A DNA stretch of 64,000 bases from positions 62,001 through 126,000 of the forward strand of contig JAUWAU010000015.1 in the NCBI GenBank assembly GCA_030601885.1. The letters are read 5' to 3'. A program made the position numbers and the translations under genes. The notes under the pieces are model-generated. The model had not been told where the DNA came from. It did not search any database and worked only from the letters and a program-made list of their open reading frames with translations. The DNA comes from Armatimonadota bacterium. Lineage in GTDB: Bacteria; Armatimonadota; Zipacnadia; JAUWAU01. Shown in pieces: positions 45,372 to 54,109 of the stretch. Position 1 is the first letter of the stretch. Each line of letters begins with the position of its first letter.

Positions 45372-46580
45372 TCACACGGGCCACAGGTCCAGGGCGGCCT
45401 CCGTGTCTCCCGCGCTCTGCTCCGAATGGTCGTGCCACTGCTTCACCAACGCGTCCCGCCCGATGGTTACCTGCTTCAGTATCGCCGCAATGCGCTCGGC
45501 CGCTCTCCCATCCCCGTACGGATTCGCAGCGCGCCGGGCGGCGCTCTGCCACGCATCGTCCGTCAGCGCCCGGGTAATGGCCCCAGCGATGTCAGAGGCG
45601 TCGTGTCCGACATCGATCACGTTCGCCGCCCGCAGGCGGTCGCGCTGCCGCGTGCCAATGTTAACCGCTGGCAGGCCAAACGAAGGGGCCTCGATGATGC
45701 CGCTGCTGGAATTGCCCACCATCACGGATGCCGTCCGCATGAGCCCGAGGTACTCCTCGTGCGGCAGGCTCGCGAACGTGTGAGCATTCCGCCCCAGACT
45801 GGCCGCCTCGATAGTGGCGATCATCTCCCGCCCGCCGGCGTCAGCGTTGGGGTAGATGATGACGATTTGATGATCGAAGTGGCTGAGGGCATCCAGCGTA
45901 GCGCGCATTTGCTCGCCGGCGCGCTCCACCTCGGTGCTCACGGGGTGCTGAACGACGAGTATCGTTATGGCGTCAGGTAGGATACCAAGCCGCTTGGCGA
46001 GCGTCTCGGGTGGCGGGAGCTTCGCCGCCAGTATGGTGTCCAGCGCCGGCTCGCCGACGACGAAGACACGATCCCGCGCCTCACCCATGGCCAGAATCCG
46101 CCGCGCGCTGGCGACATTCGTTGCCAGGTGGTAGTGGGCCAGCTTGGTGATGGCGTGCCGAAAGGAGTCATCAATGCTTCCCGACAGATCCCCGCCGGAG
46201 CAGTGGGCTACGATGATGTTCTGGCAGCCCGCGGCAATGGCCGCCGCCAGCGACTCCCCCCGGTCCCCCTGCAGCAGGACCATGTCCGGGCGCAGCGCCG
46301 CCAGATGCTCCGACACGGCGATCACCGCCCGCCCGATGGCGCCTGCCATGGCCGCCGTTGTATCGGCGTCGTCGAGGATAGGGAGGCGCGCGGCGATGTC
46401 GAAGCCGTCCGCCTCGATGTCCCGCACCGTGGAGCCGAACCGCTCCGACAGGTGCATCCCGGTGACGATGAGGCCGAGGCTGAAGTCGGGATCCGAGTCC
46501 AGACGGGAGAGCACCGGCCTCATGAGCCCGTAGTCGGCGCGGCTGCCGGTGAGGTAGAGTATGTGTCTCATACGCCGCAC
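45372..46580 (-). CDS. neuC: UDP-N-acetylglucosamine 2-epimerase, hydrolysing (NeuC-type)
   Basis: This 402-residue GT-B-fold protein shows ILYLTGSRADYGLMRPVL at the start, PDMVLLQGDRGESLAAAIAA, VAHCSGGDLSGSIDDSFRHAITKLAHYH and MVGNSSSGIIEAPSFGLPAVNIGTRQRDR, all typical of NeuC/LegG enzymes. It hydrolyses and epimerises a UDP-HexNAc to a free ManNAc-type sugar, the substrate of NeuB. It is separated from neuB by a toxin-antitoxin pair. Whether the product is sialic, legionaminic or another nonulosonate cannot be told. Confidence 0.92.
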   Translation of the reverse strand: MRRMRHILYLTGSRADYGLMRPVLSRLDSDPDFSLGLIVTGMHLSERFGSTVRDIEADGFDIAARLPILDDADTTAAMAGAIGRAVIAVSEHLAALRPDMVLLQGDRGESLAAAIAAGCQNIIVAHCSGGDLSGSIDDSFRHAITKLAHYHLATNVASARRILAMGEARDRVFVVGEPALDTILAAKLPPPETLAKRLGILPDAITILVVQHPVSTEVERAGEQMRATLDALSHFDHQIVIIYPNADAGGREMIATIEAASLGRNAHTFASLPHEEYLGLMRTASVMVGNSSSGIIEAPSFGLPAVNIGTRQRDRLRAANVIDVGHDASDIAGAITRALTDDAWQSAARRAANPYGDGRAAERIAAILKQVTIGRDALVKQWHDHSEQSAGDTEAALDLWPV

Positions 46581-46622
46581 CGCCGAGCAAGGCGAGACGC
46601 ACGGCTGAGGGCGACCTGCACG

Positions 46623-46910
46623 TCAGCGATAGCTCCTGCTGCGGGGACGTATCGAGTGGAGCACTACCTCGTCCTCTACCACATCGTAGCGGAGGCGATG
46701 GCCACCGAGGCGCATGCGGAACTGCCCCTCCCCTGCCGGCATGTTCACGAGCTTGCGGATGTTTGCCCTGCGCTCCAGATTGTAGGGATCTGTCTCGAGC
46801 AGCGCCAGCGCGCGGCGCAGAGCATGATGGACACGCGGCGCGCGCTTCCTGACCCGCCGCAGGTCCCGCTGGAAGACCGCCGTCGTCGCGACGCGATAAC
46901 GGCGCGGCAT
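46623..46910 (-). CDS. RelE/ParE-family toxin
   Basis: This 95-residue basic protein has the RelE fold pattern: YRVATTAVFQRDLRRVRKRAP, a helix-rich start, NLERRANIRKLVN, GQFRMRLGGHRLRYDVVEDEVVLHSIRPRSRSYR. RelE-type toxins are ribosome-dependent mRNA interferases; ParE members target gyrase. The strand pattern GxyRmRlGxxRlrY favours the RelE side. It begins four bases after its antitoxin gene stops. Confidence 0.85.
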   Translation of the reverse strand: MPRRYRVATTAVFQRDLRRVRKRAPRVHHALRRALALLETDPYNLERRANIRKLVNMPAGEGQFRMRLGGHRLRYDVVEDEVVLHSIRPRSRSYR

Positions 46911-46914
46911 GGCA

Positions 46915-47193
46915 CTACTCAGGCTCCTCTGCCTCTATTTCCTCCAGCACATCGCGCAAAGGGCGCGTGCGGCCAGCACGGTAGTCCTCCATGCTTTGGC
47001 GGATGTGTTCCCGCAGTTCCGGGTCCGATGCGTCCAGGTAGTCCTCCAGCACATCAATGTCAACCAGCCCCGCGACGGGTATGCCATCTTTCTCGAGGAC
47101 CACGACATCTCCGTCAACGTGGACACCCCGGACCAGCGCGCCCAGCGTCCTGCGAGCCTTCGTCATTGGCATTCGTACCACTCGTTGTGCCAC
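46915..47193 (-). CDS. Phd/YefM-type antitoxin
   Basis: This 92-residue protein has the Phd core: MTKARRTLGALVRGVHVDGDVVVLEKDGIPVAGLVDIDVLEDYLD. A charged, helical C-terminal tail (SDPELREHIRQSMEDYRAG...VLEEIEAEEPE) wraps the toxin in this family. GTG 47193 is taken as start because TGGAGG lies nine bases upstream; the frame before it has no support. It is the first gene of the pair, as usual, and should bind its own promoter together with the RelE-type toxin. It sits between neuB and neuC. Confidence 0.85.
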   Translation of the reverse strand: MAQRVVRMPMTKARRTLGALVRGVHVDGDVVVLEKDGIPVAGLVDIDVLEDYLDASDPELREHIRQSMEDYRAGRTRPLRDVLEEIEAEEPE

Positions 47194-47227
47194 TGGTGTC
47201 CTCCAGGTTGATGCTTGTTGATGTATA

Positions 47228-48331
47228 TTAATCAATATGCATGCGACTGTCAAGTGTTCGAACAGCCGAGCCGCGCGGGCTGCTCACTCCCGCCGGCCGC
47301 AACATCCCCCACTCCAGCAGCGTATCCTCGGCGATGTCCTCTGCCGCGACCTGGCCGATTACCAGTTCGAGGGCGTCCGGCTTGAGTCCCGTCCCCGGCC
47401 GCTTGAGGGCCAGCATGTCGGCCGCAATGCGTGTGCCGGCGGGGATTGTGCGTGCCGCCACGATGCTCTTGCGCGCCGCCGCTCTGACGTTTGCCTCGGC
47501 AGCCGTGGGGGCCTTCTTTGCCGAGCCCAACGCCGTCTCAACATCGCGCACGCTCTGCACCAGCACGAGGAGCTCGTCGGGCTCGAGCGACGCTTTGTGG
47601 TCCGGTCCGGGCAGCGCCCTATCCAGCGTGAAGTGCTTCTCGATAACGCACGCGCCGAGAGCCACGGCGGCCAGGGCGGTGGTTAGCCCCTTAGTGTGAT
47701 CAGAGTAGCCTACGGGGAGCCCAAAGGCGCTGCGCAGCGTTTGCATCGCTCGGAGATTGCAGTCACAGATGTCGGCGGGATAACATGAGGTGCAGTGCAG
47801 CAGCACGATCCTCTCGTTGCCCTCATCGGCGGCTGCCGCCACTGCCATCTCTACCTCGCCCAGTGTCGCCATCCCCGTGGAGATGATCATCGGCTTCCCC
47901 TGGCGGGCGATGTGGCGGAGGAGGGGCAGGTTGGTGAGCTCGCCGGATGGCAGCTTGAAGGCGGCAACATCGAGATCGGCCAGCACGTCGGTGCTCGGCT
48001 CATCGAAGGGCGAGGAGAGGAAGATCAGCCCAGCGCGCTCCGCCTCTTCCTTCAGCACGGCGAAGGCCTCGGGCGCGAGCTCGAGCGCCTTCTCCATCTC
48101 GAACATCGTCTCCGAGTCGGCGGCGTCGCGCTTCTGGTACTCGGCCTTCGGCGCATCTCGGCACATGATGGCCTCGGTGCGCCACGTCTGGAACTTTACC
48201 GCGTCGGCGCCCACCTCCGCGGCGGCCGCGATCATCTGCTTCGCCCTGTCGATGTCGCCATTGTGATTCACGCCCGCCTCGGCAACGATGAGGACGGGCT
48301 CCCCATCGCCCACACGGCGATAACCGATCAT
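47228..48331 (-). CDS. neuB: N-acetylneuraminate synthase (NeuB-type)
   Basis: This protein has about 367 residues. VLIVAEAGVNHNGDIDRAKQMIAAAAEVGADAVKFQTWRTE opens the TIM barrel. LSSPFDEPSTDVL, FKLPSGELTNLPLLRHIA, STGMATLGEVE, LLHCTSCYPAD, GLPVGYSDHTKG and VIEKHFTLDRALPGPDHKASLEP are NeuB hallmarks, and an antifreeze-like SAF domain ends the protein (KSIVAARTIPAGTRIAADML). It condenses a ManNAc-type sugar with phosphoenolpyruvate to a nonulosonic acid. ATG 48331 has GGAGG five bases upstream; ATG 48343 is an alternative. It starts 17 bases after the neuA stop. Confidence 0.94.
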   Translation of the reverse strand: MIGYRRVGDGEPVLIVAEAGVNHNGDIDRAKQMIAAAAEVGADAVKFQTWRTEAIMCRDAPKAEYQKRDAADSETMFEMEKALELAPEAFAVLKEEAERAGLIFLSSPFDEPSTDVLADLDVAAFKLPSGELTNLPLLRHIARQGKPMIISTGMATLGEVEMAVAAAADEGNERIVLLHCTSCYPADICDCNLRAMQTLRSAFGLPVGYSDHTKGLTTALAAVALGACVIEKHFTLDRALPGPDHKASLEPDELLVLVQSVRDVETALGSAKKAPTAAEANVRAAARKSIVAARTIPAGTRIAADMLALKRPGTGLKPDALELVIGQVAAEDIAEDTLLEWGMLRPAGVSSPRGSAVRTLDSRMHID

Positions 48332-48348
48332 CACCGCCTCCATAGGCC

Positions 48349-49092
48349 TTATGCCCCCTGCCCTTCGCACGACTCACGTTCCGGGCGTCCCGACCCGCCT
48401 CGCTGACGGCGGGCGAGCGCCGCCTCGGCACGCTCGAGATCGAGCCAGTCGTCTACGTCAATGCTATCTTCGCGCGCCATGATAACGACGCGCATGTCCT
48501 CTCCGTACATATCCTCGCCGGCTAGCAGCCGGTCGGTCCTGTACACCTCGACGGCGCCGTTCTGGCAGTACACGGGCGGCAGCAACTGCCGAGGACTGCT
48601 GAAACGCTGCCGCTGGGCATCGAGGAGCTGCCGCGCCCGGTCGCCGCTCAGCCGCAGGAGCCACTCCGCCGGCGTATCGGCCTCACAGATCGTGAAGGCC
48701 GAATCCGCTCCCGTCTCGATGAGCTTGCGCACCGTCGCATCGATGTCGGCCGCCGTGCGTAGGGGCGACGTGGGCTGCAGCAGCACCGTCAGCGGCAGGC
48801 TGCGGCCGTGATCGGCCAGCCAGCGGACGGCATGACGCAGCACCTCTACCGTCGGCACATCGTCCCCGGCGAGGCACTCGGGGCGCATGAATGGCGCCTC
48901 GGCGCCCCACTCCCGGGCGACGGCGGCGATCTCCTCATCCTCGGTGGAGACGATGACGTCGCTCAAAGAGTCCGCCTCGCGCGCTGCCACGATGGTGTGC
49001 GCGATGAGCGGCTTGCCGCCCAGCGTCACCAGGTTCTTGCGGGGGATCGCCCTCGAACCACCCCGCGCCGGAATGATGCCGCACGCCCGCAC
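48349..49092 (-). CDS. neuA: CMP-nonulosonate (acylneuraminate) cytidylyltransferase
   Basis: This 247-residue protein begins at GTG 49092 (TTGGAGG upstream). It has the nucleotide-binding signature GIIPARGGSRAIPRKNLVTLGGKPLIAHTI, then VIVSTEDEEIAAVAREWGAE, LLQPTSPLRTAADIDATV, YCQNGAVEVYRTDRLL and SIDVDDWLDLERAE. It activates the sugar made by NeuB as the CMP derivative before transfer to a glycan. It is the first gene of the minus-strand nonulosonate operon. Confidence 0.94.
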   Translation of the reverse strand: MRACGIIPARGGSRAIPRKNLVTLGGKPLIAHTIVAAREADSLSDVIVSTEDEEIAAVAREWGAEAPFMRPECLAGDDVPTVEVLRHAVRWLADHGRSLPLTVLLQPTSPLRTAADIDATVRKLIETGADSAFTICEADTPAEWLLRLSGDRARQLLDAQRQRFSSPRQLLPPVYCQNGAVEVYRTDRLLAGEDMYGEDMRVVIMAREDSIDVDDWLDLERAEAALARRQRGGSGRPERESCEGQGA

Positions 49093-49363
49093 GTGGCGCC
49101 TCCAACTGCTGCCGCGAACACACGACGAAGTGCCGCGCCGACCTACGCGTTGCGCCGACTCTCAGTTGCCGCTGCCGGCGTCACAGTCGGCGTGAAATTC
49201 GCCCAAGGCCGAACAAGTCCTCTCCGGAGCGGGGCCGTGTTGAATGCCGCGGCGGGCTCATTTCCGGGATTATCCCACGCCGCTTCATCACCGCCAGCGA
49301 AGGACGCACCCGTGCACGTGGCGAACACGGTACGCATTCCAGCTCTCCGCGAGGTGACGCCCC

Positions 49364-50293
49364 GTGGACACACAGGCATTCATCCAGCAGCACATCGCAG
49401 AGATCAAGGACACTGTCGGCACGGCCAAAGCCGTTGTCGCCCTCTCGGGCGGCGTGGACAGCGCAACGACGGCCGCCCTGGCGCACCGGGCTATCGGCGA
49501 TCATCTGGTCAGCATCTTCATCGACGACGGCCTCATGCGCGAGGGCGAGGGGCCGGCCGTGGCCGAGGACTTCGCAAAGCTGGGCATCAAAGTTGGCATC
49601 GTGGACGCCCAGGACGAGTTCTTCGCAGCGCTCAAGGGGCTCGAGGACCCCGAGGAGAAGCGGAAGGCCTTTCGCCACACCTTCTATACCGTGCTCGGGC
49701 GGCTGGTGAAAGAAAGCGGGGCGATGTGTCTGCTGCAGGGCACTATCGCCGCCGACATCCTCGAGACGCAGCGTGGCGTGAAGACGCAGCACAACATACT
49801 GGAGCAGATCGGGCTCGATCCGCAGCAGTGGGGCCTGATGGTGCTCGAGCCGCTCAAGGAGCTGTTCAAGCCTCAGGTGCGGGAGGTGGCCGCTGCGCTG
49901 AGCCTGCCGGAGGGCATGCACCAGCGCATGCCCTTTCCCGGGCCCGGGCTGGCAACGCGCGTCATCGGCGAGGTGACACCGGGGCGAGTGGAGACGCTCC
50001 GCCGGGCCACCAGCATCGTCGAGCAGGAGACAGCGGACCTGAAGCTCTTCCAGGCCTTCGCCGTGCTGCTGCGCGACCGGGCCACCGGCCTCAAAGGCGA
50101 CGGGAGAGCCTTTGGGCAGATCATCGCGGTGCGATGCGTCGCCTCAACCGACGCCATGACCGCGAGCGTCGTGGAAGTGCCGTGGGATACGCTGCGGCGG
50201 ATTCAAGAGCGGATAACCGCGGAGGTCGCAGACGTTACGAAGGTGCTCTACGACATCACGCCCAAGCCGCCGAGCACCATCGAGTACATCTGA
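49364..50293 (+). CDS. guaAb: GMP synthase ATP-pyrophosphatase subunit (stand-alone GuaA C-terminal part)
   Basis: This 309-residue protein carries the PP-loop VVALSGGVDSATTAALAHRAIG, MCLLQGTIAADILE, KTQHNIL, the lid region PEGMHQRMPFPGPGLATRVIGE and the dimerisation end SVVEVPWDTLRRI...YDITPKPPSTIEYI. It adenylates XMP and aminates it to GMP with ammonia from a glutaminase. The class I glutaminase half that is fused in most bacteria is missing, so it follows the two-subunit plan known from archaea. GAGGTG precedes GTG 49364. The glutaminase subunit is not in the window. Confidence 0.93.
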   Translation: MDTQAFIQQHIAEIKDTVGTAKAVVALSGGVDSATTAALAHRAIGDHLVSIFIDDGLMREGEGPAVAEDFAKLGIKVGIVDAQDEFFAALKGLEDPEEKRKAFRHTFYTVLGRLVKESGAMCLLQGTIAADILETQRGVKTQHNILEQIGLDPQQWGLMVLEPLKELFKPQVREVAAALSLPEGMHQRMPFPGPGLATRVIGEVTPGRVETLRRATSIVEQETADLKLFQAFAVLLRDRATGLKGDGRAFGQIIAVRCVASTDAMTASVVEVPWDTLRRIQERITAEVADVTKVLYDITPKPPSTIEYI

Positions 50294-50431
50294 CGGCCTC
50301 AGCCATGGCGGGTAGGGCGCCCTACCTCGCGGCGCCTCCTGCCAACGGCGACGCACTGGCACCAGAATGGCGGCGCCCCCGAACCGGCGGCTCCCCGAAC
50401 ACGTCAGCGGCTCGAAGCCCGAGCCAGGCCC

Positions 50432-50668
50432 CTACGGCATGGCGGCGGGGACGTGCTCAAAGGACTGGCAGTGGTAGGACACTGAGAGCTTCCCGGGATC
50501 GCGAGCCTGCTGCGGATTGACGTCGCCACCCAATACGGGGCAGAAGTTTCGGCTGGCGTCGAATTGACGGCAATCTACGCACCGTCGCATTGCCGCGCCG
50601 CACTTGGGACAGGCCCAGTGCGTTTCCAGCCACACATCCCGCTTGCACTTCGGGCACGGGACGTACAT
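50432..50668 (-). CDS. Small zinc ribbon protein
   Basis: This 78-residue protein has two or three CxxC pairs: YVPCPKCKRDVWLETHWACPKCGAAMRRCVDCRQFD, then NFCPVLGGDV and a final SYHCQSFEH. Such clusters bind one or two zinc ions. GAGGGAGGGG before ATG 50668 sets the start and rules out the much longer open frame. Function unknown; a nucleic acid or protein-binding role is likely. Confidence 0.75.
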   Translation of the reverse strand: MYVPCPKCKRDVWLETHWACPKCGAAMRRCVDCRQFDASRNFCPVLGGDVNPQQARDPGKLSVSYHCQSFEHVPAAMP

Positions 50669-51073
50669 TGGTGCCCCTCCCTCCTCGTCGCCCGTGTCTC
50701 GCGCCTGGCGAAAGAACCGTGATTCGCCGCCTCTGTACAGACCAGGATCATACTCACGGGCGTTCGTGACATGCCTCAACTTCTCTATGGTATACCTATT
50801 CGCCACTGCCGTCGCTCCCTCCTGCCACGCATTGGGACGGGTGCCTTCCCGGCCCCTGCCGGCCGGGGGCGATTCAAGCGGGAAAGAGCCGGCACCATGT
50901 TCGGCGTCAGACACCGCGCCCGGAGCCAACGTCGCCTTGGGTACCCCCAGTGGGGCTCTTGGTACACTCGTTCCCGACGGAGCAGGTTCTCCCAAGCCGA
51001 GGCAGAACTGCCCGACGTGGATGGCGGAAGTGCACCACCGGGGGGCCGGGCTGGCCGCCCGGAGGAGGAGCCC

Positions 51074-52210
51074 ATGCAAGTAGCGCAAATTCAGACCTAT
51101 CCGTTGCGGGCCATGTTGAAAGTGCCCTTTGGCTTCTCCCAGCTCTACTTCGAGCAGCGCGAGAACCTCCTGGTCGAGGTGACGTGCGAGGACGGCACAA
51201 CGGGCTGGGGCGAGTGCTTCGGGCCGGCGCTGCCGGCGCGCGCGGCCGTCGAGTCCTGCGTGGCGCCGCTCGTCGTCGGACACAACGTCTTCGACACCGA
51301 GCTGATCTGGCACACCGTGTGGCAGCGGAACCTGGACCATGCGCGCCACGGGCCACTCATGGCGGCCCTATCGGGCGTCGATATCGCGCTGTGGGACCTC
51401 AAGGGGAAGCTCACCGGACTGCCGCTTCATCGCCTGCTGGGCGGCGCGCGGACCGAGGCGGTGCCGTGCTATGCCACTGGCCATTACTTCCGGCGAGTGC
51501 CGGAGGACGATCTCATCGCAGTGATCCTGGATGAGGCGGCGCGGTATGCGGACGCCGGCTTCGGCGCCCTCAAGATCAAGATCGGGAAGAACATCGCCTT
51601 CGACCTGCGGCTCATCGAGGCTGTCCGCGGCAAGTTCCCCGACTTGACGCTGATGGCCGACGCGAACCATGCGTACTGCCTCAACGAGGCCACCCGCATA
51701 GGGCGGGCGCTGCAGGAGCATGGCTACTTCTTCTTCGAGGAGCCCGTCGCTCCCCATGCGCTGGAGGACTACGCCCTGCTCCGGAGCAAGCTCGACGTGG
51801 CCATCGCCGGCGGCGAGAACGAGCAGACGCGCTTCGGCTTCCGCCGCCTCGTCGAATCCGGCGCCCTAGACATCGCCCAGCCCGACCTGGCTTTTTGCGG
51901 AGGGATTTCCGAGGGGACAAAGATCCGCGCACTGGCCAACTCATTCGGTGTGGACGTCACGCCGCATGCCTGGGGCACCCAGATCGGCTTCGCGGCCGCG
52001 GTCCATTTCCATGCCACGGCCCCGCCCAACCCGGGCCGGCTCGAAGACGAGCTGCTCCCCCTCGAGTGCGACCATTCTGAGAGCACGGCCCGCGACCGCA
52101 TCTGCCCCGAGAAGGTGACCGTGAAAGACGGCAGCGCCATCGTCCCAGATCGCCCCGGGCTCGGCGTTGAGGTAGACAAAGAGGCGATGGCCGAGTTCGT
52201 CGTGCGCTGA
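51074..52210 (+). CDS. Mandelate racemase/muconate-lactonizing family enzyme (enolase superfamily)
   Basis: This 378-residue protein has the enolase-superfamily plan. There is an N-terminal capping domain, then a barrel with LKIKIG (KxK base, near residue 165) and metal ligands in LMADANHAY (Asp, near 195), FFFEEPVAP (Glu, 222) and AGGENEQT (Glu, 248). A His stands at TPHAWGTQ (near 297). The His near the end of the barrel places it with mandelate racemase-like acid-sugar dehydratases. GGAGGAGGAG ahead of ATG 51074 fixes the start. It precedes a secreted beta-helix gene by 62 bases; both fit acid-sugar polymer use. The 405-base gap before it holds no gene I can support. Confidence 0.88.
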   Translation: MQVAQIQTYPLRAMLKVPFGFSQLYFEQRENLLVEVTCEDGTTGWGECFGPALPARAAVESCVAPLVVGHNVFDTELIWHTVWQRNLDHARHGPLMAALSGVDIALWDLKGKLTGLPLHRLLGGARTEAVPCYATGHYFRRVPEDDLIAVILDEAARYADAGFGALKIKIGKNIAFDLRLIEAVRGKFPDLTLMADANHAYCLNEATRIGRALQEHGYFFFEEPVAPHALEDYALLRSKLDVAIAGGENEQTRFGFRRLVESGALDIAQPDLAFCGGISEGTKIRALANSFGVDVTPHAWGTQIGFAAAVHFHATAPPNPGRLEDELLPLECDHSESTARDRICPEKVTVKDGSAIVPDRPGLGVEVDKEAMAEFVVR

Positions 52211-52272
52211 GCGCGAGGGAGAGCCCACGCAGGGGCTCCCCTACGGGCGTGCGTTTCAGAGGAGGATCAGCA

Positions 52273-53484
52273 ATGAACCGGACGTGCAGAATCTTGGTAT
52301 CATTGGCCGTTGTGGCACTTGCCTGGGGGGCAATTGAGGATGTGAGCGCACAAGCGCAGTCAACCGATTCGACGGCGCTGCGTCTGCCCGGGGCCCGGCC
52401 CGTCATTGACGCCGGGCGGTATCCGAGTCTGCAGGCGGCGATTGATGCACTGAGGCCAAAAGGCGGCCTCTTGCGCATTCCGCCGGGGACGTTCGAGATC
52501 TCCGAGCCACTGGTCATCTCGGCGTCGGATGTGCTCATTCAGGGAGCCGGGGCGGCCACGCATATCAAGAACACGAATACGGAGGGCAAGCCGGCGATCA
52601 TCCTGAGGCATCCCAGTGAGAAGCCGAAGAGGGAGGAGCTGCTCTGGCGCATTTGCCTGGCCGATCTGCGCGTGACCGGCAGCGAGAAGAGCGGGCATGG
52701 CATCGAGGCGCGGCAGATCAATGAGATCTTCATCCACGGCGTCACGGTGAGCTACCACGGCGGCGATGGCATTCATCTATACAACTGCTACGAGGATCCG
52801 CGCATCTGCAATTCCTTGATCACCTATAACAAGGGCACCGGGCTGAATATGATCGGATGTCACGACATCGTCGTCGCGGCGAACCAGTTCGAGGAGAACC
52901 AGGACGCCGTGCGCTGCCTTGACAGCTTCAATCTCTGCATGACCGGCAACAACCTCGACGACCATCTGGGCGACGGTGTGGTGATCGAGAACACCTACGG
53001 CTCAGTGGTCTCCGGCAACATGATCGAGGAGTGCAAGGGCTGGGCGATGGTGCTCGACCGCGACTGCTACGGCATCACGCTCAGCGCCAACGTGATAGCC
53101 CATAATGCATCCGGAGGCATCGACCTGCGCGACGCCCACGGCTGCGCCGTCAGCGCCAATACCCTCACCATCATGGGCAAGGACGCCCTGCGCATCGGAC
53201 CGCAGAGCGGCCGGATCACCGTCACGGGCAACAACTTCTGCGACAGCTACATCGGCGGCGGCGCCACAAAGCGATCCGAGAGTGACCAGAAAGCCGGCGG
53301 CCTCGTCCTCGAGGGCACGAGCGACATTACCGTGGTAGGCAACCTCTTCTCCGGCCTCAAGCCCAAGGCGCTGACTCTGAGGGGCAAGCCCAGCCGGCGG
53401 GTGATCTTCACGGATAACGTTCTCACCGACGTCGAGAGCGACCACGGGAAACTGAAGGCGTCGGTGGTCAAGGGCAATCTGTGA
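52273..53484 (+). CDS. Secreted right-handed beta-helix protein
   Basis: This 403-residue protein has a signal peptide (cleavage after VSAQA). The rest is repeated PbH1-like coils: YPSLQAAIDALRPKGGLLRIPPGTFEISEPLVI at the start, typical of pectate lyase-type or phage-tailspike-like helices, then NEIFIHGVTVSYHGGDGIHLYN, HDIVVAANQFEENQDAVRC, YGSVVSGNMIEECKGWAMV and YGITLSANVIAHNASGGIDL. Such folds bind or cleave polysaccharides. No complete catalytic set was identified. GAGGAGG before ATG 52273 fixes the start. Confidence 0.82.
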   Translation: MNRTCRILVSLAVVALAWGAIEDVSAQAQSTDSTALRLPGARPVIDAGRYPSLQAAIDALRPKGGLLRIPPGTFEISEPLVISASDVLIQGAGAATHIKNTNTEGKPAIILRHPSEKPKREELLWRICLADLRVTGSEKSGHGIEARQINEIFIHGVTVSYHGGDGIHLYNCYEDPRICNSLITYNKGTGLNMIGCHDIVVAANQFEENQDAVRCLDSFNLCMTGNNLDDHLGDGVVIENTYGSVVSGNMIEECKGWAMVLDRDCYGITLSANVIAHNASGGIDLRDAHGCAVSANTLTIMGKDALRIGPQSGRITVTGNNFCDSYIGGGATKRSESDQKAGGLVLEGTSDITVVGNLFSGLKPKALTLRGKPSRRVIFTDNVLTDVESDHGKLKASVVKGNL

Positions 53485-53591
53485 GAGCCGGCGAGGAGGA
53501 GGGGACCGCGGGAGTTCGCGCGTCGAGCGGAACGTGTAAGGCGTCGTCCTCTGTCTCGGCTCCCCCTGGCCGCCGGTCCCCACGGAGGCCG

Positions 53592-53620
53592 CGAATGAGT
53601 ACTATCTCCCCGGGATCCTG
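53592..53620 (+). repeat. REP-like element, copy 1 (degenerate)
   Basis: GAATGAGTACTATCTCCCCG then GGATCCTG. It is related to the GAATTAAGxATGGTGTCCCCGGAATTCC family found at 53964, 54924, 57035, 59537 and 60100. The region 53485-53870 otherwise holds no gene I can support. Confidence 0.5.
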
Positions 53621-53871
53621 ATGCCGCCCAGCGCCTGCGCGTGATGGGAATCGTCACGAGCCAGGCCCATGTGGCCCCAGTGTCCCTGCCTCGCGCGCCC
53701 CATGCCTCCAATCCCGACCGAAACAGTTGGATAGCTAACAATTCGGCGACCGGGCATTCACCAGCGCGCAAATCGATACAACCCCAGGGCCGAAATCGGC
53801 AACCAATACTATGCCGCCTGAACTGCAGAGATCATGATGTGACAGTGTAAGGAAGTACCAGCGACAGTAGC

Positions 53872-53949
53872 ATGCCACAAGGGGTGGGAGGGCTGATCCC
53901 CCGCATCGCGCACGACGTCACCGGCCGAGGCAACAACCGACGGAACGTC
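53872..53949 (+). pseudogene. RAYT (REP-associated tyrosine transposase) N-terminal remnant
   Basis: Translation from ATG 53872 gives MPQGVGGLIPRIAHDVTGRG then NNRRNV. This matches the RAYT/Y1-transposase opening (xxVIPGxxHHVTQRGNNRxDVF) but stops matching after 26 residues, where a REP-like copy begins. The HUH motif and catalytic Tyr are absent from this fragment. The rest of a RAYT appears at 54649. Confidence 0.6.
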
Positions 53950-53963
53950 CACCCAGGGCGCAC

Positions 53964-53996
53964 GAATGAGTATTCTGTCCCCAGAATGCCGGCCCG
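53964..53996 (+). repeat. REP-like element, copy 2
   Basis: GAATGAGTATTCTGTCCCCA then GAATGCCGGCC. It lies directly after the RAYT N-terminal remnant. Confidence 0.6.
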
Positions 53997-54109
53997 GGAC
54001 ATGAGGCGCAGCCACACATTCCTGCCACGTAGACAACGGGGGCAACTTGCTCTGCGAATTGGCCTGTAACGGCATTCAGAGGCCCATGACGGGGAGGGGG
54101 ATCGGAGAC

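Noticed and set aside
45307..45552. N-terminal extension of the M28-type protein
   Set aside because: It overlaps neuC and has random composition; the conserved part begins after ATG 45306.
50669..51349. Long frame upstream of the zinc ribbon protein
   Set aside because: It overlaps the enolase-superfamily gene on the other strand; a strong ribosome site at ATG 50668 marks the real start.
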